Source of the DNA: JBOGNO01 sp050747245
Lineage (GTDB): Bacteria; Acidobacteriota; Terriglobia; Acidiferrales; UBA7541
Assembly (NCBI GenBank): GCA_050747245.1
Contig: JBOGNO010000017.1
Coordinates: 1-64,000, forward strand
Direction of reading: 5' to 3'
Length of the DNA stretch: 64,000 nt
Shown: positions 44,050 through 53,442 of the stretch, in pieces
Position numbering within the stretch: position 1 is the stretch's first letter
How the letters are laid out: the number at the start of each line of letters is the position of its first letter
Program-made: the position numbers and the translations under genes
The notes under the pieces: generated by a model
The model's input: only the letters and a program-made list of their open reading frames with translations
Told to the model about the DNA's origin: nothing
Databases searched by the model: none

Positions 44050-44664
44050 CTAATTTTTCACCTTGGCGGCAGTGATTCCAGGCTCCGGAAAATACTTCTG
44101 CAGCACAAAATGCGTAGGGAGATAGATGACCACGACGATTCCGGCAAACATGGCCAACAAATGCACGGGCGGCGGACCCCAGGCGCGGTGGAAGAGCGGA
44201 TCGGTGAAAGCATAATTGATATTCAGCGCCGGGACTGTCCAGCGCGCGGCGAGAAGGGCCGCTGCAGCAATTCCGCTCTGCAGTCGCCACCCTCGCCGGT
44301 CGTATCCCGTTTGCCGGACAGCCAGCAGAATCACGACCGGCATCACCACATGATAAAGAGACAGCATGCGGACCCACGCGGGGTATTGCGGATCCCAGAG
44401 ATATTCCGTGCCGCCGAAAACATGCCGCCGGAATAACAGTCCCGAAGCGGCATCCACGATCCACAGAGCGTCAGGTAGGAGCGTCGCCACCGCCTGGCTG
44501 GAAATCAGCAGTGCATCGTCGAGGAAAATCCCCGCGCATGTAAGAATTAATGCGATATCGCAATAGTGGACGAAATTCTGCCAGCCAAAAATCTTCCAGT
44601 ACGCGGGAATCCAAACAGCAAGCCATACGACTGCCGCGACGCGCACCCACGTCGGAAATTTCAT
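44050..44664 (-). CDS. Polytopic membrane protein of unknown function
   Basis: This 204-residue protein has about six hydrophobic helices (first at about 6-26) separated by short loops rich in Trp, Tyr and Arg, with WDPQYPAWVRMLSLYHVVMP in a central loop. I do not recognise a family or catalytic motif. The start ATG at 44662-44664 precedes the first helix, though no Shine-Dalgarno site is seen; a GTG at 44697 is an alternative. It lies on the same strand as the phosphodiesterase gene downstream. Confidence 0.6.
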   Translation of the reverse strand: MKFPTWVRVAAVVWLAVWIPAYWKIFGWQNFVHYCDIALILTCAGIFLDDALLISSQAVATLLPDALWIVDAASGLLFRRHVFGGTEYLWDPQYPAWVRMLSLYHVVMPVVILLAVRQTGYDRRGWRLQSGIAAAALLAARWTVPALNINYAFTDPLFHRAWGPPPVHLLAMFAGIVVVIYLPTHFVLQKYFPEPGITAAKVKN

Positions 44665-44735
44665 TCGGACGGCCGATGGATGGGGATTCGTGCCCACGCT
44701 GGGGCGTCATGCTACCAGTTCTTGCGCGGATATGC

Positions 44736-46943
44736 TCAGCGCGGCTGCGGGGCTGCCGAAGCGCTCGGCGCGGCTGCCGGAGATGCGCCCGCCTGCAACA
44801 CCAGATTTGCGCGGCCAAACGCGGCATGCGTCGTGCCCGCCTCGATGGCCACGGCTTCCACCGTGTACCGCCCCAACGGCAGCTTCTCGAGCGGCAGGCT
44901 GATGCGAAACGCCGCCGTGCGGTTTTTCGCGTCCACTTCGGCCGGTTCGGCCAGAGAAGTGGCGCTGGTGCGCACTCCGTTGCGGAAGAATTCCAGCCCC
45001 GCGCGCAGACTCGCGGGATCACTTTTTTCCGGATACGTGGCCTGGAAAAAAACGTACAGCGTTTGCTGTTTGGTGAAAACGCGCGTCACGCTGGGCACGA
45101 TGCGCTGGCCGGAAACCTCGAGCGGCGAATGGGCCATTTTCGCATTCGTGCCGATGGCTTTCGTCTGCACTTCGGAGGATTTTTCCACCGGCACGATCTG
45201 GCTCGAAAGCAGCACCGAGCTTAGCGTCAGCTGCTTCGCGTCGTCCGGCGGAAGGATGAAATCTTCCTCAAACGTGCCGATGCGTCCGGATTCGTTGTCG
45301 CGCGCCAGGAATTTCATTTTGTACGAGCCCGCCGGCAGAATCACTCCGCCCTGATAGAGCAGCGCGCGCCCTTGCGCCGCTGCGAAATGTTCCGCATCGA
45401 GATTCACGTGAATGGCGTCTCGCAGCGCCGCGACCGTCCTCCCATTTGACGCGTCGTGCACCTCCGCGGCGAAATCGAAATCATCCTCGTGACGCCCGTG
45501 TTTTTGCGCCCAGGCCAGCGCCGAGGAAGGCAGCTTCGCCGCGATGGGCACGAAGAGCTGCTTGTCGTTTAGTCGGAAGGCCGCAATTTCAAGCGCCACG
45601 GGAAGCTGCACGAGAGGCGTTTGCGACGCCATGGCGTCTTCGATTTGCTTCTCCTTGTCCTCTTCCGTGAAATAGGTGTAGTCCTTCGGCGCGTAGTATC
45701 CCTGCCGGAAGCGCACGTGCGCGCCGGGAGCGTTTACCTTCACTTTCACGTCGCGCCAGCTCCCGTCGCGCTTCGGGCTTCGGCTGTAGTATCCGACCAG
45801 GTAGTAGCCCGAATAATCCTGCTGCACTCTTTGGAACGCGTCGGCCAGGTTGCCGAGATCGAAAAACGCCCTCCCTCCCGTGTCATCGGCGAGCGTTTCC
45901 AGCGTTTCCCGCGAATCCTGCCGCGCTTCCGTCTGCCGGTACACGGAAGCCCCGGAGAACATCGAGGTTCCCGAGGCCGCGTCGCTCGACGCGTCGCCTC
46001 CCGGAATCTGCGCGAGCAAGCCGCGCGCGTCAACGGTGTAAAACGAAACGTCGGAGCGGTTGGCCGCGTCCGTCGTCGCCCGCACCTGCGTGCGGTTTTC
46101 TTCGCCCGTCTGCGTAATTCCGCTGGTGAATTGCAGCACCACTTTTTTCCCGGGAATGTTTTTGAGCAGAGTGGCCAGCCCCTGCATAGCGGCGAGCTTG
46201 CGGTCCGTGTTGAACACGTTGAATTCCGTCTCGTCCGCGGTAAACGCCGCTCCCACGTCTTCGCTCACGTCCTGCTCGCCTTCCTGCGCGGGCGCGGCCG
46301 CGTTAGCCGAAAGGCTCGCATCCGCTCCGGGCGCGAGTCGCGTCAAGGCCTTCAGCAGCGCATCCTTGTCGTTCGTGAAATCACAAAGCACACCAAGCCG
46401 GTTGCCGAAAGCCACTACACCGACCAGGTCCGCGGCGGTCATTCTTTCGCGGATGAACTTGAGAGCTGCCGCGCGCGCTCGCAGCAAGTCCTCCGGTTGC
46501 AGAGAGGTCATATCGAAAAACAGCACGATCAGCCGCCGGTTGCGCACCTGTTCCCGCGTGGCTTCGGGCGAAGCACCGCCCGCGAGCGCCACCACCACGG
46601 GCGCGGTGTCGCCCGTCCCCGCCGTTTCGACCCCTTCAATGTCGGAGTAGTCGAAAGAAGAAATCGTCTGCGGCCGGTTATCTTCCAGCACCGTGAATTG
46701 GTCCTGCTTCAAACCCTTCACCGGCTTGCCGCTCTTGTCCATTACCTCGACGTCGATTAGCACCATCTCCGTGACGGAGCGAATTGGCCGCTGTGCAGAT
46801 TTTTGATTTTGTGGAGGCGATGGCGGAGGCGGGCCCGATGGGTTTACAGACTGGCCCTGCTGTTGTTGCGGAGCTGCCGCTGCGGCGATTCCGAGGCACG
46901 CAGCGAGGAATAACGGGATTGCCCAAATCCAGCGCGCTTTCAT
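44736..46943 (-). CDS. Secreted VWFA-related domain protein
   Basis: This 735-residue protein has a signal peptide (about 1-24), a proline/glutamine-rich linker, and a von Willebrand factor A-like domain at about 85-370, of the acidobacterial VWFA-related type. The metal-site segment reads LFFDMTSLQPED, a variant of DxSxS with Thr and Ser, followed by FGNRLGVLCDFTNDK and VVLQFTSGITQTG. The C-terminal half (about 400-735) is beta-rich, ending in an Ala/Pro-rich tail. The ATG overlaps the stop of the TonB receptor gene by 4 bases, which implies co-translation; a partnership at the outer membrane is plausible. Confidence 0.84.
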   Translation of the reverse strand: MKARWIWAIPLFLAACLGIAAAAAPQQQQGQSVNPSGPPPPSPPQNQKSAQRPIRSVTEMVLIDVEVMDKSGKPVKGLKQDQFTVLEDNRPQTISSFDYSDIEGVETAGTGDTAPVVVALAGGASPEATREQVRNRRLIVLFFDMTSLQPEDLLRARAAALKFIRERMTAADLVGVVAFGNRLGVLCDFTNDKDALLKALTRLAPGADASLSANAAAPAQEGEQDVSEDVGAAFTADETEFNVFNTDRKLAAMQGLATLLKNIPGKKVVLQFTSGITQTGEENRTQVRATTDAANRSDVSFYTVDARGLLAQIPGGDASSDAASGTSMFSGASVYRQTEARQDSRETLETLADDTGGRAFFDLGNLADAFQRVQQDYSGYYLVGYYSRSPKRDGSWRDVKVKVNAPGAHVRFRQGYYAPKDYTYFTEEDKEKQIEDAMASQTPLVQLPVALEIAAFRLNDKQLFVPIAAKLPSSALAWAQKHGRHEDDFDFAAEVHDASNGRTVAALRDAIHVNLDAEHFAAAQGRALLYQGGVILPAGSYKMKFLARDNESGRIGTFEEDFILPPDDAKQLTLSSVLLSSQIVPVEKSSEVQTKAIGTNAKMAHSPLEVSGQRIVPSVTRVFTKQQTLYVFFQATYPEKSDPASLRAGLEFFRNGVRTSATSLAEPAEVDAKNRTAAFRISLPLEKLPLGRYTVEAVAIEAGTTHAAFGRANLVLQAGASPAAAPSASAAPQPR

Positions 46944-49900
46944 CAGAATGCGAACCTCAGCGAAATATCCATTGCCCTCATGCTCCTTGCACCCAGCACG
47001 CGGCCGTACGTCGCGGAATTCACCACCGTCGAAAGTCCAGTGAAATTCGGCGTGTTCGTCACATTGTTGATTTCCCATCGCGCTTCGAAGCGGTGCTCTT
47101 TGTCCTTGCCGAATTGCACGAACCGCGTGATCCCCAGATTCCAGTTGAAAAGGCACGGCCCTTCAATTGTGTTACGCGCCGCATTTCCGAATCTTCCCAA
47201 TGGCGGAAGAGCGAATGCCCCGGTGTTGAAGAAGTTCAGCGGCGCACCGCCGCAACCGTTCCCGTTCGGATTGCCCACCTGGTCGGCGCGTTCGGAAAAG
47301 TTCACGCCCGTGCCGGTATTGTCCGCCTGCGTGCCCAGCACGCGCGCGGTATAGGGAGTGCCGGTTTGAATCTGCACCCCGGAATTCACGCGCAGGTTTC
47401 CGAAAAGATGTTCCGCCGTTCCATGCTTCGCCCAACGCTTTTTGTCGCCAAAGGGCAATTCGTAAACCGTAAATCCACGGAATTGATGCCGCATGTCGAA
47501 GGACGAAAGCCCGCGCTCCGCGGAAAAATTATTGTCGTCCTGCACCACCACGGGAGTTCCGCCGCCGATCGAGCTGGCATTGTCGATGGACTTGGAATAT
47601 GTGTACTGCCCCAGTACCAGAAACCCGCGCGACATGCGCTTCTGCACGCGCACTTGCAGAGCCTCGAAAAGCGACGATGCGCCCGAAGTGTCGAACGTGA
47701 ATCCGCTGGCGTTCGCAATTTTCAGCTGCTCTTGCGCGGTCAGTGGGCTTCCCGGAGGCGCGCGGTTGGGAGCGCGCAGCAAATCCAGGTGCGTGCCCTT
47801 CGTTCCCGTGTAGGTGACTTCTGTCGTCCAGCCTTTTCCGAGCGAATGTTCGATCGAGAGATCCCAGAGCTGGGCGTAGCCCACTTTGTAATTTGGGTCC
47901 ACCGCTACCGTGTTCTTTACCGTGGTTGAAGACTGCGAGGGAAAACCGTTTTGCAGGGTGAGGACCTGGTTCGTGCTGGTTTCGAGCGTTCCCGCTTCGG
48001 CGAACGGCGGCTGGTTTGCCAGCGAGGCGCCCAGCTGCGTGTAAATCGAATCGTTGTAGAAAATCGAATAGCCGGCGCGCACGACCGTGGAATCTTTCGC
48101 GAAGGGCCGCCAGGCAATTCCCAGCCGCGGCGCCCAATCGTTGTAACTTCCGTGGATGAGCGAATTGGGAAGCGCCCCGCCAAAGGGATTCGGTTGTCCC
48201 GGCGTGACCACTGCCACCGCGCTGATATCCGAATTCAAAACGATATTGGAAATATGGTTGAAGAGCTCCACCTCCGGAGTGGCCAGCTCATAGCGGACGC
48301 CGAGTTCCAGCGTGAATTGCGGATGGAAGCGCCAGTCGTCCTGGAAATAGCCCACGAATCCCCAGTGCCGAAAATACGTGGCCGCATTTCCGAATTGTTC
48401 GGTCGTGGCTTGCGGCAATCCCAGGAGAAAATCGGCGAGATCGAATCCCGTGCCGGGAACCGGCTGCCCCTGCGCGTTTAGATTTGCCGTCAGCAATCCG
48501 GTAAAAGTGAATAGCCCGCGAGGAATCGGATCGCTGACGGTGTTGTTTTGCAGCCGGCGGAGTTCCAGGCCCGCCTGCAGCGTGTGCTTGGAGAGCGACC
48601 ACGTCACGTTGTCCATCACGCGCAGCGTTTGATTGCGGATTAGCGCCGGAACCGGATCGCTCAGCCCCGTGAAGTTCGTGAAATTGATGCTCGGCACGCC
48701 GAAATCAATCGGATTCGTTGAGATGCCGGTGATTCCAAGATTCCCCGCGATGTTATTGAGGAACGAATTGTCGCTGAGCGTATCGATGCGGCTGCGGCTC
48801 CAGTTCAGGCCGATGCTGTTGATGAGTTTCGGACTTATGTTCTGGTTCAAATTAAAATTTACATTCTGATTGCGAATCGATTGTTTGCTTCCGAACTGCG
48901 GAAAATTCACCAGCGCGTCCTGCCGCACGGAATTGAAATTGTATCCCGCCGATAAATTCAGTTTGGACGAGATCGTGTGCAGCAAATGAAAATTCACCGA
49001 GTCGCTGTCAATCGGCACGGTGTCCTGCAAGTGAAAATTGTCCACGAATCCCGGCAAATTCGGCGCGGGAAGAAGTTTCAGCAATCCCTGCGCCGCGCTA
49101 TTGATGCGCCCCGCAGGAATCGAACTTCCGAGCGACGGCCGCGGTCCGTTGATGATGCTGGTGCATGAAGGATTCGCGCAGGGATCGAAGAGCTGAGCGT
49201 TGCGGTCGGCAAAATTTCCACCGAGCTCCGGCAATGTCGGCACTGTCGCAAACGTATCCACGGGGCTCAACTGCCGCGCGAGAGTGTAGTTCAAGAAGAA
49301 AAATGTCTTGTCGCGGCCGTCATATACGTGCGGGATTCGCAGTGGGCCACCCAGGTTGGCGCCGAAGTTTTCACTCCAGTGGCTGATCTTATGTGGGTTC
49401 GGCTCCGTCAGTGAGTAGGGGCGCGCGTCGAACGACGAATTTTCGTAGCGGTCAAAAAAGCTGAAGCGGATCCGATTCACCTGCTGTCGCATGATTCTTT
49501 GCATGCCATACAGGCCGCCGACACCTCCGCCGAATTGTCCGCCCCCACCTCCGCCCCTGGGCCGGGGCGGGCCACCACCCTGTCCGCCTCCGCCGATGAC
49601 ACTCGATGGACCTGAGATCGGAACATTGATTATCATTCCGCCGAATCCGCTGCCTCCAGCCGACTGGCCGGGGAAGGCTCCTCCCGGTGCGCCACCTCCC
49701 GGGCCTCCCGGCGCGAAATTCCCGAATGCGCCCTGATTCGCATTCGATTGGCCGACGCTTCCGTTCATCAGGATTGCATCCGAGGACGCGGCTTCGCCGA
49801 GGTTTCCACCAGAGGGACCTGCCGATTGATCCTCTTGCGTGCCTGTGCCGTTCACGTCAACCTGTTGAAATCCGCCCTGGCGAACTGCGTTCATTACTCC

Positions 49901-50479
49901 GGGAGGTAACGCTGCTCCGCCGCGGCGTCTTGCTGCACCGGGTGCCCCGGGCGCTGGATTCTCCGGACTCGCAGGAGAGGGTGCAGCGCCGTTCTTATCG
50001 TTCCCCGATTCTTTTTCTTTCTTCGGGCCATTCGTTGGCGCCGTCGCCGGCGAGCTGGTCAGCTCCGCCATCGTTTCCACGCGAATTGTCACCGCAATCG
50101 CGGCGCCGTCGGGACTGGGAATCTGCGCTTCCTGCGTCACGGAAGCAAATCCGAGCTGCTCCGCCTGAAAGCGATAGAATCCGGCGGGCAGATCAGGAAA
50201 TTCAAATTTGCCGGATTCATCCGTCCAAGAAACCCACGCCTGATTCGTCGCTGTGTTCACAACGTGAACCGTCGCGCCGGGGACAGAAAGGCCCGCTGAA
50301 GTTCGCACGAAACCTGTGGTTATCGGCGGAGCAGGCGATGCTTGCTCCTGTGCTGCCGTTCGCGGCGGAGTCAGCGCGAGTACGCACAACAGCAACGACG
50401 CCAGATTTATGATTCTCGATTTCAAGCTTCCTAATCCGCCCTTCTGACCTGTAGCCTTTTCCCGGGAATAGGCTTGCAC
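46943..50479 (-). CDS. TonB-dependent receptor-like protein with carboxypeptidase-regulatory-like domain
   Basis: This protein of about 1178 residues has a signal peptide, a carboxypeptidase-regulatory-like fold at about 55-135 (TTGFVRTSAGLSVPGATV), and a low-complexity region at about 140-320 with long Gly/Pro runs. A beta barrel follows and ends in MDISLRFAF. A canonical plug is not obvious: the usual plug position is occupied by the Gly-rich stretch. Start uncertain: a GTG at 50479 has no ribosome-binding site, whereas TTG at 50425 is nearer the signal sequence LKSRIINLASLLL and has GGCGGATTAGGAAGC upstream. It overlaps the VWFA gene, so the two form a unit. Confidence 0.84.
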   Translation of the reverse strand: MQAYSREKATGQKGGLGSLKSRIINLASLLLCVLALTPPRTAAQEQASPAPPITTGFVRTSAGLSVPGATVHVVNTATNQAWVSWTDESGKFEFPDLPAGFYRFQAEQLGFASVTQEAQIPSPDGAAIAVTIRVETMAELTSSPATAPTNGPKKEKESGNDKNGAAPSPASPENPAPGAPGAARRRGGAALPPGVMNAVRQGGFQQVDVNGTGTQEDQSAGPSGGNLGEAASSDAILMNGSVGQSNANQGAFGNFAPGGPGGGAPGGAFPGQSAGGSGFGGMIINVPISGPSSVIGGGGQGGGPPRPRGGGGGGQFGGGVGGLYGMQRIMRQQVNRIRFSFFDRYENSSFDARPYSLTEPNPHKISHWSENFGANLGGPLRIPHVYDGRDKTFFFLNYTLARQLSPVDTFATVPTLPELGGNFADRNAQLFDPCANPSCTSIINGPRPSLGSSIPAGRINSAAQGLLKLLPAPNLPGFVDNFHLQDTVPIDSDSVNFHLLHTISSKLNLSAGYNFNSVRQDALVNFPQFGSKQSIRNQNVNFNLNQNISPKLINSIGLNWSRSRIDTLSDNSFLNNIAGNLGITGISTNPIDFGVPSINFTNFTGLSDPVPALIRNQTLRVMDNVTWSLSKHTLQAGLELRRLQNNTVSDPIPRGLFTFTGLLTANLNAQGQPVPGTGFDLADFLLGLPQATTEQFGNAATYFRHWGFVGYFQDDWRFHPQFTLELGVRYELATPEVELFNHISNIVLNSDISAVAVVTPGQPNPFGGALPNSLIHGSYNDWAPRLGIAWRPFAKDSTVVRAGYSIFYNDSIYTQLGASLANQPPFAEAGTLETSTNQVLTLQNGFPSQSSTTVKNTVAVDPNYKVGYAQLWDLSIEHSLGKGWTTEVTYTGTKGTHLDLLRAPNRAPPGSPLTAQEQLKIANASGFTFDTSGASSLFEALQVRVQKRMSRGFLVLGQYTYSKSIDNASSIGGGTPVVVQDDNNFSAERGLSSFDMRHQFRGFTVYELPFGDKKRWAKHGTAEHLFGNLRVNSGVQIQTGTPYTARVLGTQADNTGTGVNFSERADQVGNPNGNGCGGAPLNFFNTGAFALPPLGRFGNAARNTIEGPCLFNWNLGITRFVQFGKDKEHRFEARWEINNVTNTPNFTGLSTVVNSATYGRVLGARSMRAMDISLRFAF

Positions 50480-50577
50480 CTTAGACGTATGCGAGCGTCA
50501 GCCGGTTTACTGTGCGTGCCGTGTGGTTGTCGGCACGCGCCCATGCGAGAATAACCGCCGGAAGAAGGAAGGGAAGC

Positions 50578-51303
50578 GTGGGTTCTATCGTTCTGGGTGC
50601 GACGGGAGCGATTCTAGCAGCTGTGGGCGTGTGCGCTTGGGGCGCGATTGCTCCCGGCTCGCAACTTTTCGGCCGCACATTGCGGCGCACGGGCGACGTG
50701 CGCGCGATGGCCCTCACTTTTGACGATGGCCCGAATCCTGCCGTTACACCGCAGCTTTTGGACCTGCTGGATCGTTTCGAAATTCGCGCGACTTTTTTTC
50801 TCATCGGCAAGCACGTGCGAGCGTGCCCCGCGCTCGGAGCCGAAATCGCCGCTCGCGGCCATGCGCTCGGGAATCACACCGAGACGCATCCGCATTTGAG
50901 TTTTCTTTCCTCAGGAGAAATCGCGGAGGAGCTGGCAGGGTGCGGGGAAGCCATTGAGACAGCCACAGGCCGCACGCCGGTCTGGATGCGACCGCCGTTC
51001 GGGTTTCGCGGGCCGCAACTCCCGCGGGAGATTCGCCGCGCAAAATTGCGCGGAGTGGCGATGTGGTCGGTTTGGGCCTGGGATTGGAAGCCACAGCCTG
51101 CGGAACCGGTGATTCATCGCTTGCGCCGAGTGCGCGGAGGAGATATCGTCGTGCTGCACGATGGCGATCACCGCAAAATCGAAGGCGATCGCGGGCACAT
51201 CCTGGGCGCGCTGGAATACTGGCTGCCGCGCTGGCGGGATGCGGGGCTGAAATTTGTGACGCTCGATTCGATCGGCGCAGCAAGCGAATCGGCAGGGAAC
51301 TGA
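50578..51303 (+). CDS. Polysaccharide deacetylase (NodB homology)
   Basis: This 241-residue protein has one N-terminal membrane helix (about 4-25) and the NodB motifs: TFDDGPN with both aspartates, NHTETHPHL with the zinc histidines, RPPFGFRGP, WAWDWKP, and VVLHDGD. It removes N-acetyl groups from chitin-like oligosaccharides, xylan or peptidoglycan at the membrane surface. The GTG start at 50578 is preceded by GGAAGGGAAGC; an upstream frame to 50512 is less likely. Its stop shares one base (TGATG) with the start of the zinc-ribbon gene, so the two are co-translated. Confidence 0.88.
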   Translation: MGSIVLGATGAILAAVGVCAWGAIAPGSQLFGRTLRRTGDVRAMALTFDDGPNPAVTPQLLDLLDRFEIRATFFLIGKHVRACPALGAEIAARGHALGNHTETHPHLSFLSSGEIAEELAGCGEAIETATGRTPVWMRPPFGFRGPQLPREIRRAKLRGVAMWSVWAWDWKPQPAEPVIHRLRRVRGGDIVVLHDGDHRKIEGDRGHILGALEYWLPRWRDAGLKFVTLDSIGAASESAGN

Positions 51304-51572
51304 TGGACGAACGAAACTTTTACGACGAGCGCGAAGAAACGAAACAGATTCCGCTGGTGTGTCCTCACTGCCGCCAGGAAAATACCTATCCGGTGCGCTG
51401 GAAAACGCGCACGAAAAAAAGCGAACTGCCGCGCGGAGCGGGTGCCGAGGACAGAAAAAAATTCGATGTGGCGCGCTCGTACATGGTGCGCGTGGACGAC
51501 ATGGCGGCGTGCCGCAACATCCGCTGCCGCAAGCGCTTCGATCTGACCGGCCAGACGGTCGTATTGATCTAA
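51303..51572 (+). CDS. Small zinc-ribbon protein
   Basis: This 89-residue protein has two cysteine pairs, CPHC at 20-23 and CRNIRC near 71-76, with a basic linker, as in zinc ribbons. Family not recognised; no enzyme motifs. It overlaps the deacetylase stop by one base, with the coupled reading TGATG. Probably cytoplasmic and co-expressed with the deacetylase. Function cannot be stated. Confidence 0.65.
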   Translation: MDERNFYDEREETKQIPLVCPHCRQENTYPVRWKTRTKKSELPRGAGAEDRKKFDVARSYMVRVDDMAACRNIRCRKRFDLTGQTVVLI

Positions 51573-51635
51573 GCGCCCCGCAAGAAATTCAATCCAAAAA
51601 TAAATTCAGAATTAAAATTCAGTTCGAATGAGCTC

Positions 51636-52763
51636 CTAATTCGCGGCCGGCGCGGGCATGGCGAATTTCGCGTCGTCAATGGCCACGTTGTCCTTCGCTT
51701 CGTCAATCTGAATGGTGAAACGGCCATTGGCCCGCGCCAGCGTCCAGCGGAAAGGAATTTTCACGCCGTCCACTTCGCGGTAATCGGAGTAATCAATCTG
51801 CGTGGGAAGCCGGCCGAGCGCCGTCTGCGCGTAGCGCACCTGGCGGATGAGCAGGCCGGAAGCGGTGTCGAAATAAAATTTCACGGGTGGCTGGCCGGGA
51901 CGGATTCCGAAAACGAGATTGGCTTCCGCGTGACCGATTTTTTCCGGGCGGCCGGCGCGCAACTGCGGGAATATGTTTTTCAGGTCGGTCGCGAAATAAA
52001 AATCGGAGTCGAGCCGGTAGGTTTCAGTTTCTGCGGCGGACATGGGCTGCGGCGGGCGCGGGCCACCGCCGAGCCAGCCCGACTTGCCATCGAAGGCGGT
52101 GATGCTCTCGCCGCGCGGCGTGTGCATCACGGAGATGCGCTTGTCGGGAGCCTTGGTGAAAATTTCCACCGGAAATTGTTGATCGCCGAAGAGAATATTG
52201 CCCTTCTCTTGGCGGCTGGAAATCTTGGCGATGGAGTCCGCGCCGCCCAACGCCTGAACATATTTTAAGAGGAGCGCATCCGCGGTGGGGCGGGGCGCAG
52301 GATTCGCTTCCGCGGGCTTGGTTTCGGCGGCTTCGGGCCTGGACTCTTCCTCGACGACGAGGGGAATGGCCACGGGTTCGTGAGAGCCGCGGTGACAGGA
52401 GAAGCAGGTCACGTCAGTATGGCCTTCGAAATTATCTTTGTTGATGGCCATCTGCATTTGAATCATTTTTCGCGCGGTCTGTTTATTTTCCTTGTCGTCT
52501 TTGTCGAAGGCGTCCTTGACGTGGCAGAAATTGCATTCCACTCCGAGCGACGCGGCAATGAATTGCATGGTCGGAACAATCTGATCAGAAGGAACTCCCG
52601 TGAGAACTTTGATGTTTTTGTAGAACTGCTCGGCCGGAACGTTTGGAGAAGGCGCGGGCTTCTTTTCTTCCTGGCTGCGGGCTACTCCGCCGGTGACCAC
52701 CAAGCAGAAGGCCTCGAGCAGAAGGATGCAGGCCAGGGATGCCATCTTCGAGTTTTTCACCAT
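51636..52763 (-). CDS. Exported diheme c-type cytochrome (reaction-centre cytochrome-like)
   Basis: This 375-residue protein has a signal segment (about 8-30) and two CxxCH sites (CNFCH and CFSCH, about residues 78 and 120) in the acidobacterial family annotated after the photosynthetic reaction-centre cytochrome c subunit. A Pro/Ala/Glu linker leads to a C-terminal beta domain (about 165-375) with an LolA/outer-membrane-lipoprotein-like pattern. An electron carrier with a second binding domain is plausible. ATG at 52761-52763 was chosen; a TTG codon directly before it is nearer the AAGGAG site, so either may be used. Confidence 0.78.
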   Translation of the reverse strand: MVKNSKMASLACILLLEAFCLVVTGGVARSQEEKKPAPSPNVPAEQFYKNIKVLTGVPSDQIVPTMQFIAASLGVECNFCHVKDAFDKDDKENKQTARKMIQMQMAINKDNFEGHTDVTCFSCHRGSHEPVAIPLVVEEESRPEAAETKPAEANPAPRPTADALLLKYVQALGGADSIAKISSRQEKGNILFGDQQFPVEIFTKAPDKRISVMHTPRGESITAFDGKSGWLGGGPRPPQPMSAAETETYRLDSDFYFATDLKNIFPQLRAGRPEKIGHAEANLVFGIRPGQPPVKFYFDTASGLLIRQVRYAQTALGRLPTQIDYSDYREVDGVKIPFRWTLARANGRFTIQIDEAKDNVAIDDAKFAMPAPAAN

Positions 52764-53022
52764 CAAGTAAGCGACTCCTTTTCGTGAGATATACTCGCAA
52801 AATGAGTGGTACTAGAACCCGTTTTGAAAATGACGTCCCGATAGTAAGCATCGGGATGCAAAATGCGCATTTTGTGGCGATTGATTTTCTGGAAGTCACT
52901 GAAAATTAGTGGCTTAACAATGCAATCAATATTTTGGTGTGGCGATTGATCTTTGCGATTTTGCTGCGAGGGATTGGCCACAGAGATCACAGAGTCGCGG
53001 AGATCTGGGAGCAGGCAAAACA
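52764..53022. other. Intergenic region upstream of the diheme cytochrome
   Basis: The region between the cytochrome start and the element remnant holds an inverted repeat (52836-52856) and no credible gene. TATATC near the cytochrome start could be a -10, but no convincing -35 was found. The segment around 52975-53010 reads like ordinary noncoding sequence. Confidence 0.5.
52836..52856. repeat. 7-7-7 inverted repeat
   Basis: TCCCGAT, a 7-base spacer and ATCGGGA form a perfect palindrome about 70-90 bases upstream of the cytochrome gene. It could be an operator or a dispersed palindrome. Confidence 0.4.
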
Positions 53023-53213
53023 TGTGTTGTGTCTCGATTAGGATTTGCTCCGAGCTTTTGTTTTCATTGACTTAGCCCCGATCTTGTTTCTGGGTGTGTC
53101 TCGATTAGAAAATGTTGCCTTCAAAAAATCGGAATGGGGGAGTTGTCCCTCCGGCCTGCTAAATTGTTTGATTTCAATCAACTAAGTATAGCATAGATTA
53201 AGTAGAAAGTCAA
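53023..53213 (-). pseudogene. Deletion remnant of the 5.4-6.7 kb hypothetical-gene element
   Basis: This stretch keeps the right end (promoter) and left end of the element at 5.4-6.66 kb but lacks the coding core. The minus strand still encodes a tail FLIETHPETRSGLSQ-stop, comparable with ILIGTP...DPNY-stop in the long copy, and in both the stop is followed by (G/A)AACAAA. Two TGTCTCGATTAG motifs (53030-53042 and 53097-53109) are exactly 67 bases apart, the same spacing as TGTCCCGATTAGA at 5436 and 5503. No open reading frame connects promoter and tail. Confidence 0.55.
53185..53213 (-). promoter_or_regulatory. Promoter TTGACT-N17-TATACT
   Basis: A near-consensus -35 (53208-53213) and -10 (53185-53190) with a 17-base spacer. 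The spacer matches that of the promoter at 6630-6658 at most positions. It reads into the remnant, and no intact gene starts within 400 bases, unless transcripts reach the diheme cytochrome. Confidence 0.7.
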
Positions 53214-53442
53214 GTACCGGGACTAGGGATACTGACCTGCCGTGAGCCCGGCACCACAATTACAACAGTTCGCAGCTGACTTTGTGGGGTCAGTGTAAGG
53301 CTGGGTACTCGGATTTGGCTGCGCGGCGACGAAAAGGGTGGGATGGGATTAGCGGTACAAAAAAGAGACGAAGAGTTTGATTAGAGATTCTTCGCCCCGA
53401 TGCAAGTCATCGGGGCTCTGAATGACAACGACGGAGAGATGT
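53214..53442. other. Intergenic region with dispersed repeat
   Basis: Between the element remnant and the kinase tail remnant there is no credible gene. Only the dispersed repeat at 53383-53429 is recognised. Confidence 0.5.
53383..53429. repeat. Dispersed AGAGATTCTTCG...GAATGACAAC repeat, copy 1
   Basis: The ends AGAGATTCTTCG and CTGAATGACAAC enclose a hairpin CCCCGATG/CATCGGGG. The same ends with another central palindrome occur at 55083, 56115 and 61839, and a degenerate copy at 63428. Confidence 0.7.

Noticed and set aside
49480..49740. Possible tandem repeat or CRISPR-like region in the Gly-rich stretch
   Set aside because: The apparent periodicity is codon bias for Gly and Pro in the TonB receptor; there are no regularly spaced identical repeats.
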